A stretch of 52,405 nt of DNA from JAZMZS01 sp045120955 (lineage in GTDB: Bacteria > Bacillota > Clostridia > Oscillospirales > CAG-272): NCBI GenBank assembly GCA_045120955.1, contig JBGVFH010000035.1, forward strand, positions 1-52,405, written 5' to 3'. Below, piece by piece: positions 42,486-49,997 of the stretch. The notes under the pieces are model-generated. The model searched no databases. It was given only the letters and a program-made list of their open reading frames with translations, and was not told the origin of the DNA. How positions within the stretch are numbered: the stretch's first letter is position 1; the number at the start of each line of letters is the position of its first letter. A program made the position numbers and the translations under genes.

Positions 42486-43127
42486 ATGAAAGAACATTAC
42501 AAATTTACATTAAAGCCGCTTCCGTACAGATATTACGATCTTGAGCCGTATATAAGCGAGCAAACAATGAAACAGCATCACATCCGACACCTTGGTGCGT
42601 ACATAACAAATCTCAACCGCCTGATAGAAAAAAATCCCGCATACAAAAACATGACACTGACCGAGCTTTATGCGGCGTCATCAAAAATGCCGTCGTCGAT
42701 ATCGGATGATATGCGATTTTTCAGCGGTGCAGTTTACAATCACAACCTGTTTTTCTCTCTGCTCTCACCTACATACAATGATGCCATTCGCCACCCTATA
42801 GGTACGCTGTCGGGGATACTTGAAAAAGAATTCGGCTCTTTTGAAAATTTTCTCGTGGCATTTCGTGATGCGGCGTACAACCTCAGAGGCTCAGGATGGG
42901 TATTTCTGTGCCGTGACAACTCAGACAGACCGAGAATAGTCGTTACCTCAAACCATGACAGACCCCCGATAAACACCTGTACACCTGTTCTCCTGCTCGA
43001 TATGTGGGAGCACGCTTATTATCTCGATTATCTCGACAGAAAAAAGGAGTATATCGAAAACTTTTTCCGAATAATAAACTGGCAGCTGGTTCAGATGTTG
43101 TGGGACTCAAGGATTATTTACAGATAA
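42486..43127 (+). CDS. Fe/Mn superoxide dismutase family protein
   Basis: 213 residues in the usual two-domain form. All four metal ligands are kept: His in QHHIRHLGAY, His in GAVYNHNLFF, Asp and His in LDMWEHAYYLDY. Outer-sphere residues deviate: the Gln of Fe enzymes (four before the second His) is Ala, the Mn-type Gln is His (TSNHDRPP), and the second His of the first helix is Leu. His at that place is known in Fe- or metal-flexible enzymes. Clostridial homologues occur in spore coats, which would fit the neighbourhood. A G-rich AAAGGCGAG site precedes the ATG. Confidence 0.88.
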   Translation: MKEHYKFTLKPLPYRYYDLEPYISEQTMKQHHIRHLGAYITNLNRLIEKNPAYKNMTLTELYAASSKMPSSISDDMRFFSGAVYNHNLFFSLLSPTYNDAIRHPIGTLSGILEKEFGSFENFLVAFRDAAYNLRGSGWVFLCRDNSDRPRIVVTSNHDRPPINTCTPVLLLDMWEHAYYLDYLDRKKEYIENFFRIINWQLVQMLWDSRIIYR

Positions 43128-43211
43128 ATTTTTTTCACAAAACCGATTTCTCATGCTTTTCAGACAATTACAATTCTTTGATACTTTTTGTTATTTTATA
43201 CACAAACAAAA

Positions 43212-43239
43212 TGCCCGTGTGTCGTTTGACACACGGGCA
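43212..43239 (-). terminator. Terminator of the small Cys-rich protein gene
   Basis: TGCCCGTGTGTC / GACACACGGGCA, perfect 12-bp stem with GTTT loop; the T-rich tail (TTTTGTTTG) is on the minus strand. Confidence 0.9.
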
Positions 43240-43262
43240 AGTCGATCGTATTTTGTCAGTTA

Positions 43263-43379
43263 TCAGCCGCAGCCGCATCCGCATCCCGAGAAGAACAGGA
43301 TGATGATAGCAAGAATTATGAGCCAGGTGCAGCAGTTGTTTGAGTCAAAAAGATTGCAAAGGCAGTTGTTATTATTCAT
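43263..43379 (-). CDS. 38-residue Cys-rich single-helix membrane protein (spore-type)
   Basis: Too short for usual gene calling. It begins MNNNNCLCNLF, has a helix CTWLIILAIIILFF and ends SGCGCGCG. The Asn/Cys-rich start, Trp-Leu-Ile-Ile helix and Gly-Cys tail resemble the tiny YjcZ/sporulation-type proteins of Bacillota. A good GGAGG lies eight bases before the ATG and a perfect terminator follows the stop, so it is a complete single-gene unit. Localisation to the spore or mother-cell membrane is inferred. Confidence 0.82.
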   Translation of the reverse strand: MNNNNCLCNLFDSNNCCTWLIILAIIILFFSGCGCGCG

Positions 43380-43501
43380 AGGATGATCCTCCGATTGATT
43401 GTTGTATACACCGTAGTGCATATTTGCGAGAGCATTTCGCTCTCTGATATCATCTTATGAATAAGTCCTGTTTGTGTTACTGATTTTTTATGTCAGCGCA
43501 C

Positions 43502-44209
43502 TCAGCTTTTTTTATATTCCGCAACAGCCTTGAACAGAGCCTTGTCATCCTCAAGCTCATCGTAAGCTGTCTGCTCGCCCATAATAAAAGAATAGTCACG
43601 CTCAACACGCATTATAAGGTAGCTGTTGTACTTTATCTCTCTTGTCATGTCGGTTGCGAAATCAAGATCAGCGCAGTCAAGCGCATACTCATCCACCGCC
43701 CCCTCCGGAGTATAGCCGAGAATGTCCTGCAAAGACATAAGAGAGCTTTTATCCATCATTTCGTACACTTCTTTTGACACGAGCCATACAGCAGTATCTC
43801 CCGTTTCGAGCTCGTTTACAAAGTTCTCATAGTTCTTTTCGTTTTGCACGGGATGATATTCAAACTCCCTGTCAAGCTTCTCCGCCTTCTGAGCGAGCTC
43901 CTCCACCTGAGCGGCAGACAGATAATGAAGCGAGCGAAATTCTATCGCACATTCCCCGTCACCGTCAAGGTCTAAGTCGATCGCCGCAGAGATTTTATCA
44001 CTTATCTTTCTTTTCTCTTCATGCGAATATGCATAGTCTCCTATGTAGCCGATGTACGCTTCCTCACCTTTTTGAAAAAATGAAGAAAAGATCACCCAAA
44101 TAAGCACAAAGCACAGAAATGCCCCGATTATCACGTGCCATTTGTAGTGGTAGAAAAAATTGTCAAGCTTCTGCTTGAAGGTGTAATTTACCTGTTCGTT
44201 GTTGTCCAT
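43502..44209 (-). CDS. Single-pass membrane protein, unknown function
   Basis: 235 residues from ATG 44209 (GGAG six bases upstream; the frame open to 44293 lacks a site). A basic N-terminus (KQKLDNFFYHYKWHVIIGAF) leads into one helix (LCFVLIWVIFSSFF) and a ~180-residue acidic outer domain with IGYIGDYAYSHEEKRKISDK and TGDTAVWLVSKEVYEMMDKS. The layout is common in Clostridia (TFKQKLDNFWYYYKWH-type starts) without known function. Confidence 0.78.
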   Translation of the reverse strand: MDNNEQVNYTFKQKLDNFFYHYKWHVIIGAFLCFVLIWVIFSSFFQKGEEAYIGYIGDYAYSHEEKRKISDKISAAIDLDLDGDGECAIEFRSLHYLSAAQVEELAQKAEKLDREFEYHPVQNEKNYENFVNELETGDTAVWLVSKEVYEMMDKSSLMSLQDILGYTPEGAVDEYALDCADLDFATDMTREIKYNSYLIMRVERDYSFIMGEQTAYDELEDDKALFKAVAEYKKS

Positions 44210-44283
44210 ATTACTCTCCGTAAAAGCCGTGAGGCAAATGCTTTTTCGTGTATCGGCGTTTTTGTTTAATGCCGTTTTAAATA

Positions 44284-44312
44284 ATATTACCACACATTTG
44301 TTAACAATTCAA
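44284..44312 (-). promoter_or_regulatory. Promoter of the 43502-44209 gene
   Basis: Minus strand TTGAAT (44307-44312), 17 bases, TAATAT (44284-44289), about 75 bases before the ATG. Confidence 0.7.
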
Positions 44313-44431
44313 GTACAACACCGTACACGTGTGCATACTTTATAAAAGGTATCATTTATCGAGCATGACAAAGACTCCACGATAAAGCAAAAGCCGGAGC
44401 TGACAAGGCTGCTATTTGACTAAATCAAAAA

Positions 44432-44537
44432 AATCGGGCAGTGCCCGCACCCATCCTCCCGCCTATTGTATCTTTGATTCTTCTTTAACTCAACCAAACG
44501 GCGGGGCGTAACTTCGCAATTTCCTATGCAACAAAAA
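44432..44537 (+). repeat. Dispersed ~106-bp element, copy B
   Basis: About 95% identical to copy A (38601-38706), same strand, again running into a terminator. Unlike A and C, no plus-strand gene lies upstream (the neighbour 43502-44209 is divergent), so this copy and its terminator cannot simply be the end of an mRNA. The surrounding gap 44210-44780 otherwise holds the two promoters, the MATE leader and no other recognised feature. Confidence 0.88.
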
Positions 44538-44580
44538 TGCCGATTAGGCGGGGCATTTGTCCGTCACGTCGGCATTTTTA
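44533..44580 (+). terminator. Terminator abutting repeat copy B
   Basis: AAAATGCCGA / TCGGCATTTT with an inner GGCGG / CCGTC pairing and a T5 tail. Different in sequence from those after copies A and C but identical in position relative to the repeat. Confidence 0.85.
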
Positions 44581-44668
44581 AGTTAAAATATTCTCCGATT
44601 TGCGATTTTTTCAAGCGAACATAGCGCAAAAAAGCTCTCAAAAAACCACCAAAACCGTCAAAATGCCC

Positions 44669-44698
44669 TTTGCATTCTTGACGAAACTGTGTTATAAT
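44669..44698 (+). promoter_or_regulatory. Promoter of the MATE gene
   Basis: TTTGCA (44669-44674), 18 bases, TATAAT (44693-44698). Perfect -10. The leader is only ~75 bases long and holds an attenuator and a leader peptide. Confidence 0.65.
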
Positions 44699-44717
44699 AG
44701 CTTCAACGAGTAGCAGA

Positions 44718-44759
44718 AATGCGTAAGTCCGGTTCTTGGGCTTGCGCATTATTTTTTTT
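44718..44759 (+). promoter_or_regulatory. Attenuator (leader terminator) of the MATE gene
   Basis: Hairpin AATGCG-t-AAGTCC / GGGCTT-g-CGCATT followed by a run of eight Ts, placed between the promoter and the MATE ribosome site. It should stop most transcripts at ~50 bases unless disrupted. It lies wholly inside the leader ORF at 44719-44775, as in ribosome-mediated attenuators of drug-resistance genes. Confidence 0.75.
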
Positions 44760-44775
44760 GCGCTTCGGGAGGTAA
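44719..44775 (+). CDS. Leader peptide of the MATE gene (18 residues)
   Basis: The frame reads MRKSGSWACALFFLRFGR and stops five bases before the MATE ATG; its last codons contain the GGGAGG ribosome site of MATE. A ribosome stalled or paused on it would cover the terminator's left arm, letting transcription through. Its own ribosome site is weak (GAG about 9 bases upstream). Translation is inferred from layout. Confidence 0.5.
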   Translation: MRKSGSWACALFFLRFGR

Positions 44776-44780
44776 TTTTA

Positions 44781-46198
44781 ATGGAAAAACAAAACTATCT
44801 TGCAAGTGAAAAGGTCGGCAAACTGATGGGCAAATACGCTGTACCTTGCATCATCTCGCTTTTGGTCGGTGCTCTTTACAACATCGTCGATCAGATCTTT
44901 ATCGCCAACGCCACCTATCTTGGCTCCTACGGCAACGCCGCTAACACCGTGGTATTCCCTTTGACGGTCATCGCACTGGGTATCGCCGTAATGATCGGCG
45001 ACGGATGTTGTGCTTTCGTCAGTATCTCACTCGGACAAAAAAGAGTGAGGAAGCAGCTCGAAGCGTAGGAAACTCTGTGTTGCTTTGTATTGTCATCAGT
45101 ATCGTTTTAACAGCAATTTACCTGATATTTTCCGAGCCGATCTTGACAGCCTTTGGCGGCAGAGTAAACGCCGAGACCTTTGCTCTTTCAAAGGAATATT
45201 TCTTTTGGATAGCGCTCGGTATTCCCTTTTATATGTTCGGGCAGGCAATGAACCCCATCATCCGTGCGGACGGCAATCCTCAGTTTGCGATGCTCTCCAC
45301 CTTAGTCGGTGCGGTACTCAATATTATTCTTGACCCTATCTTCATTTTCGGCTTCAAGTGGGGTATGATGGGTGCGGCTGTAGCCACCGTCATCGTTCAG
45401 ATCGCAACGGCTGTGCTTGCTGTTTTATATCTTTTCCGTGCAAAGATCATCAAACCAGCAAAGACGGATCTCAAGTTTCAAGGCAGAATTGTCGCAAAGA
45501 CCCTCTCGCTCGGTCTTTGCAGTTTTCTCGCACAGATATCACTTGTAGCGGCAATGGCGGCGATCAACAATATGATCCGCAAATACGGCGCAATGGACGA
45601 GATCTTCGGTCAAGAACAGTATGCGCAGATCCCCATGGCGGTAGTCGGCATCGTGATGAAATTCTTCCAGATCGTCATCTCTGTTGTCATCGGTATGGCG
45701 GCAGGCTGTATCCCCGTCGTTGGCTTCAATATGGGTGCGAAAATGCACGGCAGAGTCAAGGAACTTTTCACAAAGCTCCTGATTGCCGAGGCGTGCGTGG
45801 GTGCGGTTGCGCTCATCATCGTGGAGTTCTTCCCACACTTACTCATTCAGATCTTCAGTGCGGCAAACGAGAGCGTTTATTACACCGATTTTGCAGTCAA
45901 GGCGTTCCGCATCTATCTCTGCATGATGGTCTTTGCTTGCGTGAACAAAGCAGCCTTTATCTTCCTGCAAGCTATGGGCAAAGCGGTGGAATCCACCCTG
46001 CTTTCCATGGTGCGTGAGATAGTGTTCGGCGTTGGCTTTGCGCTCATTTTGCCCCTGTTCTTTGCGCTTGACGGCGTGCTTTATTCCATGCCCGTATCGG
46101 ATATCCTCACTGCAGTAATTACGGCAATTCTGATCGTGAGAACGTACAGACAGTTAGAACGAGCAAAAAACGAAACAGCGGTAGCAAAAGACGCTTGA
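44781..46198 (+). pseudogene. MATE-family multidrug/Na+ antiporter, broken by a frameshift
   Basis: The first ~90 codons (44781 on, GGGAGG upstream) read KVGKLMGKYAVPCIISLLVG and DQIFIANATYLG, normal for MATE; the frame then ends at 45068. The rest (KSEEAARSVGNSVLL to the end, about 380 residues with the second MATE repeat, NMIRKYGAMDEIFGQEQY and VVGFNMGAKMHG) continues in the -1 frame. The join is at CAAAAAAG (45035-45042); one more A gives SLGQKKSEEAARS, the expected sequence. So this is a one-base loss in an A-run, a slippage-rescued gene or a sequencing error. A full protein would be about 470 residues in the inner membrane exporting cationic drugs. Confidence 0.88.
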
Positions 46199-46234
46199 TC
46201 GATACAGACAAGCATAAAACAGAAATCCGGCCGA

Positions 46235-46360
46235 AAAACTGATACACTCGTTGGCGCTGTTATCAAGGCAAGACCTGCAGCAGCTAAGGGTCAGTACATC
46301 AAGTCATGCGTTATCGCATCCACAATGGGCCCCGGAGGTCAACTACAAAAGCTTGGTTAA
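46235..46360 (+). pseudogene. rplA: 3' fragment of ribosomal protein L1 gene
   Basis: In frame to a TAA at 46358, the last ~40 codons read DTLVGAVIKARPAAAKGQYI and KSCVIASTMGPG, the C-terminal end of ribosomal protein L1, then a slightly degraded tail (GQLQKLG). No L1 sequence precedes it: it emerges ~40 bases after the MATE stop. The missing 190 residues and lack of a start show it is a remnant. Such displaced 3' ends are left where an element inserts into, or recombines at, the end of a conserved gene. Confidence 0.88.
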
Positions 46361-46379
46361 TTAGATTCATAACCTATAT

Positions 46380-46410
46380 AAAGCGGATTGCAAAAACAAT
46401 CCGCTTTTTT
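46380..46410 (+). terminator. Terminator after the rplA fragment
   Basis: AAAGCGGATTG / CAATCCGCTTT with a 6-base loop and T6 tail, 20 bases past the fragment's stop. It probably came with the fragment and now ends the MATE transcript. Confidence 0.92.
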
Positions 46411-46445
46411 ATTGTTATTTTTGCATATTTTTCTGTTTTTTTATG

Positions 46446-46458
46446 TGTTATTATAACA
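46446..46458. promoter_or_regulatory. 13-bp palindrome upstream of the lipoprotein gene
   Basis: TGTTATTATAACA is a perfect dyad 30 bases before the ATG, overlapping a TATAAC that may be the -10. It could be an operator. No good -35 is visible. Confidence 0.35.
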
Positions 46459-46489
46459 TAAACAACACATTTTTCGGGAGGTTTACACA

Positions 46490-48646
46490 ATGTCGCCCAA
46501 AGCAAAAAAGAGACTTCTATGTATAATTGCTTTCTTAATGATTCCTTCATTTGTACTTTGCGGATGCGCTCCTGCCGCAACTTCATCGTCGGACTCAAGC
46601 ACCGACACAAACGACACTACTCAGTCTGGCACACAGATACCCGATCCCGATCCCAATTATCCTGCTGACAAATACAAAATATTGAGCAAGGAAGAATACC
46701 TTGACAAGACGACTGCGGGATTTCTCGGTCAGTTAGCGGGCTTTCTTTCGGGCTATGAATTCAAAACGCTTCCCGACGGAAAAAGATGCAGAGTCGGTAT
46801 GCCTGACAACTGGTTTGAATACCTCAAGGGACCGTATGCGGGCAACACCGCACACATGAAGCAAACCGACAAGCATATCAAAAACAAGGACACGGGACTA
46901 TACGAGGTATGGTTTGACGACGACTTCAGCGTTGACGTTGTAAACCAATATATCATTGCCGATATGTATAAGCAAAAGTATACGCTTTGCCAGAAATACG
47001 TATCGGAGGGCTGGCTCAAATACGACGTCTGGGATATGGGTGGCGGTCAGCGCAAAGTCGGTGCTTACGGCCTTATAAATAGATTCAATTACCTGCCGCA
47101 GTTCGCGGGAAACACCGAATATGACAACTGGTACAGCTATTGCACCGAAGCCTATCTCGGAACGGACATGCTCGGCATGAACGCACCCGGAATGCCATCT
47201 ACTGCATCCGAGCTTTCCGCAATGTTTGCACAGGTCACAGGCGACCGCGATAATCTTCAATGGGCGCAGATGTTCACGACGATGATCTCTCTCGCTTACT
47301 TTGAAAACGACATCCCTACCCTGATAAAAGAATCGAGCAAGGTCTTCCCCGAGGGCTCGTACCCTCTCACAGCCATAGATTATCTCTTTGAGCTATACGA
47401 AAAATACCCGGATGACTGGCGCACGGCTTACAAGGAGCTTGAAGCGCACTACTACATCCACGACACGAGAAACACAAACACAAGCATCAACTGCTCGTTC
47501 GTTATCCTTGACCTTCTCTACGGCAAGGGAGACTACATGGAGACCTGCAAGATAGGCTCTCTTGCGGGCTACGATTGTGAGTCGACCTGCGGTATAGCTC
47601 TTACCGTTCTCGGAGTAATGGGCGGCACCTCCATTCTTCCCGAAGAGACGAACACACTCGTATGGCAGGACGGCAAGGGTGTTCTTACAAACATCTCTAT
47701 CGGAGAAGACGAAGGCATATGGATGATAGCCAATTCCCTTCCGAGAAGGATCAAAATGACGAGCGTCTTGGATAAATACCGCAGTAATTTCGAGAGTATT
47801 CTTCTTGAGCGCGGCGGTACAATGGATGACTATTACTATTACATCCCGACCGAAACTCTCGGAGAATATGACTCTGTAAAGATACAAAACCCCGAATTTG
47901 AAACAGGCAATTTTGACGGTTACACAACAACCGGAACAGCCGTCATAGACACGACCTATCCCACAAAGGGACTTTACACGGCAAAGCTTCAGAACAACGC
48001 AGAGATCTACACAAAGGTCAGCAATCTTCAGGTCGGCAAAACGTACGCATTTTCGGCATTTGTCAGAACCGATGCTGACAGCACCGCATATCTTGTTGCA
48101 AGAGATATCGGAGGCAGCAACGCCGTTTGCGCAAGCGTACACAAAACCTTCGGAACTCAAAAATACATAGCACAAAGCACCGTAAAGCGTACGCTTGTCT
48201 TTGTAGCTACTGCGGCTGAAATGGAAATCGGCATAAAGTTTATAGGCACGGGCGAGCAGTATGCTTTTGCAGACAGTCTCTCTCTTGTAAGAATAGAAGA
48301 GAAGCAAGCAGGCACCGTAACTATCAACAACAAGACCGACGACGGCAAATACACTTCCAACGTATCAATGAATATAGACAGCAAAACGAACAAGGAAGCT
48401 TGTCTCAAGCTCACGTTTGCAAATCCCAACACCGCAGTGACAAGAATACCGCTCAATCTCAACGGCGAGTCTTATATGTCTGCCGCACTTTACAAAACCT
48501 GCGACTCCGACGGCATGAAGAATATTGACGTGGTCTATATTCCTATGGTGCTTGTAGAGGGCAACAACAACCTGGAAATATCTCTGTCAAATCAAACGGT
48601 AAGCATTTTAAGTGCCGAATTTGCAAATCTGCAGGGCAAGTTTTAA
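46490..48646 (+). CDS. Lipoprotein with ADP-ribosylglycohydrolase-like domain and C-terminal beta modules
   Basis: 718 residues. A signal peptide ends in the lipobox LCGC (Cys26), followed by a Ser/Thr/Asp linker, so it is anchored outside. Residues ~65-480 resemble the ADP-ribosylglycohydrolase fold: DKTTAGFLGQLAGFLSGYEF, the acidic metal site EVWFDDDFSVDVV, and CKIGSLAGYDCESTCGIALT near the end, like the family's G(G/Y)D(T/C)DS(T) motif. Residues ~480-600 form a carbohydrate-binding-like beta module (NPEFETGNFDGYTTTG) and a last module follows. An extracellular member more likely acts on a glycan or other ribose-like ligand than on ADP-ribosylated protein. GGGAGG precedes the ATG. Confidence 0.8.
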   Translation: MSPKAKKRLLCIIAFLMIPSFVLCGCAPAATSSSDSSTDTNDTTQSGTQIPDPDPNYPADKYKILSKEEYLDKTTAGFLGQLAGFLSGYEFKTLPDGKRCRVGMPDNWFEYLKGPYAGNTAHMKQTDKHIKNKDTGLYEVWFDDDFSVDVVNQYIIADMYKQKYTLCQKYVSEGWLKYDVWDMGGGQRKVGAYGLINRFNYLPQFAGNTEYDNWYSYCTEAYLGTDMLGMNAPGMPSTASELSAMFAQVTGDRDNLQWAQMFTTMISLAYFENDIPTLIKESSKVFPEGSYPLTAIDYLFELYEKYPDDWRTAYKELEAHYYIHDTRNTNTSINCSFVILDLLYGKGDYMETCKIGSLAGYDCESTCGIALTVLGVMGGTSILPEETNTLVWQDGKGVLTNISIGEDEGIWMIANSLPRRIKMTSVLDKYRSNFESILLERGGTMDDYYYYIPTETLGEYDSVKIQNPEFETGNFDGYTTTGTAVIDTTYPTKGLYTAKLQNNAEIYTKVSNLQVGKTYAFSAFVRTDADSTAYLVARDIGGSNAVCASVHKTFGTQKYIAQSTVKRTLVFVATAAEMEIGIKFIGTGEQYAFADSLSLVRIEEKQAGTVTINNKTDDGKYTSNVSMNIDSKTNKEACLKLTFANPNTAVTRIPLNLNGESYMSAALYKTCDSDGMKNIDVVYIPMVLVEGNNNLEISLSNQTVSILSAEFANLQGKF

Positions 48647-48825
48647 ACCTAATATACAGGCACAGACTGTCCCAACATCCCAAACATAGTCCTCTCGGTC
48701 GAGATGCTACGCACTCTTCCGACACTCCTTGTTTGCTCACTCCTTAAGCCTATGCGCTTCTTAGAGAATCATCTGTGGGTAAAGAGTAAGAAGCCGTTTC
48801 TGTGCAAAGTGATATAATCCCCTAA

Positions 48826-49023
48826 GAGTAGACACTTGAAAAAACAAAAAGATTTCGAGACTACACTAAGGGGGTTATTTTTATGCAGAAGGAAACGCAC
48901 AAAAACAAGAAATATAGTGTTGAAACAAGAATACAGGCGGTAGAAGCGTATCTACGAGAAGAAGGAAGTCAACGAGAAATATGTAAAGAATTCGAAATAA
49001 AGGATGTACATACACTCAGAGAA
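48826..49023 (+). mobile_element. Truncated IS3/IS150-type insertion sequence
   Basis: A likely left end (TAGACACTTGAAAAAAC, from about 48829) leads 45 bases later to AGGGGG and an ATG (48883) opening KKYSVETRIQAVEAYLREEG and SQREICKEFEIKD, the HTH start of an IS3-group OrfA. After about 45 codons the match stops and the frame runs on into unrelated residues until 49116; no OrfB (DDE) exists. The right end is gone, so it is dead. The 48647-48825 stretch before it shows no recognisable gene or repeat. Confidence 0.72.
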
Positions 49024-49172
49024 AATTCTTTTGAAAAAAGTGAGAGAATATGTGATCAATACCGCTGTTTGTTTTTTAGTTCTCCAGCCACATATATTCT
49101 TTACTGCTTGCCATAATTATCCTCGTCAAAAATCCTTTCCTCTATTATACAACATTTTTGTTAACTTTTCAA

Positions 49173-49913
49173 TTAGATGAGAATGACTTCTCTCCCCTTC
49201 TTAATCGCATAATCCAGAGCTATCTTGGTGCCGCTTTTTCGGGTGGTGGGAGTGGTTTGTTCGACGTAGTAGACGATGCAGTATTTACTGTTATTTATCA
49301 TTTCGTAATTGCGCTCAACGTAGGCAGCTCTGCCTGCGCCGTGGAACTTTTCGGGATAGTAAGTGTCGTCGTAGGATTTTAGCAGATAGGTCCTATAGTC
49401 ATCGTTTATGAATGGGAATTCTGCCCGCACGTAGATTCGTTTTACGTGTGGGTATTTTTCCTTTAATTTGGTCACGAGCTCAAGGCACAGGCGGTCAAAC
49501 TCTGATTTGCTTCCGAATAAAAATGTATCCACATTTTCGTCAGTAGCGTTGCCGCCGGAACTGGACTTTCCACCACCGGAAGCGTACTCAATCTCATCGA
49601 GAATGATAACTGTACAACTCTTCTTTTCGTGAGTGGTCTGGTCTTCCCAGGTGTCCTCGTCCAACCGACCTTCGATATTGATGAACGAGCCTTCCTTCAG
49701 CTGCATCTTCTCGATACGATCGACGATCGGGCCAAAGCCCTTTACGGAATAGTTGAGCCATCTTGCGTTGTTCTCAGCCTTCGGATCATAGACCTTCTTG
49801 CCGATGCGGAATCTGACCGATGCGGCAGAGTCATTACCTCTGGTGATACTGATGGCGGGTTTGTTGTCATATCCCTTGGAAATGACGACTTGTGTTGCGA
49901 ATACCTTTAACAT
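49173..49913 (-). CDS. SSB - SLOG domain fusion protein
   Basis: 246 residues. Residues 1-112 form a single-stranded-DNA-binding OB fold of the element/phage type (KVFATQVVISKGYDNKPAIS, ASVRFRIGKKVYDP, GSFINIEGRLDEDTWED). A Gly/Ser linker (GGGKSSSGGN) joins residues ~128-246, which resemble SLOG (YpsA/DprA-like Rossmann) domains: TFLFGSKSEFDRLCLELV, HVKRIYVRAEFP, AAYVERNYEMINNSKYCIVYY and SGTKIALDYAIKKGREV. The acidic tail with which SSBs recruit partners is absent, replaced by the SLOG domain. AAAGGAG precedes the ATG. It is the last gene of the accessory minus-strand module. Confidence 0.83.
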   Translation of the reverse strand: MLKVFATQVVISKGYDNKPAISITRGNDSAASVRFRIGKKVYDPKAENNARWLNYSVKGFGPIVDRIEKMQLKEGSFINIEGRLDEDTWEDQTTHEKKSCTVIILDEIEYASGGGKSSSGGNATDENVDTFLFGSKSEFDRLCLELVTKLKEKYPHVKRIYVRAEFPFINDDYRTYLLKSYDDTYYPEKFHGAGRAAYVERNYEMINNSKYCIVYYVEQTTPTTRKSGTKIALDYAIKKGREVILI

Positions 49914-49928
49914 AAGATACTCCTTTCT

Positions 49929-49978
49929 GCAGGGATTACCTGCTAAAAAATATTATATTTCATCCTGCATTTTGCAGG
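49929..49978 (-). promoter_or_regulatory. Promoter with two flanking inverted repeats upstream of the SSB-SLOG gene
   Basis: A TATAAT (-10, minus strand, 49952-49957) is bracketed by two inverted repeats built from the same half-site: CCTGCA-ttt-TGCAGG (49964-49978, in the -35 region) and GCAGG-gatta-CCTGC (49929-49943, around +5 to +20). No good -35 is present. This is the geometry of a repressor pair or an activator/repressor site. Confidence 0.6.
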
Positions 49979-49997
49979 TAGAAACCGAGAAAATAAA

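Noticed and set aside
43428..43444. GAGAGC / GCTCTC hairpin between two minus-strand genes
   Set aside because: No T-run on either side, so not called a terminator; purpose unclear.
44736..45068. TTG at 44736 as the MATE start
   Set aside because: The ATG at 44781 has GGGAGG at good spacing; the TTG lies inside the attenuator hairpin.
47393..48307. 304-codon minus-strand open frame opposite the lipoprotein gene
   Set aside because: Shadow of the real gene, Cys/Val-rich, no ribosome site; the plus frame has a signal peptide and domains.
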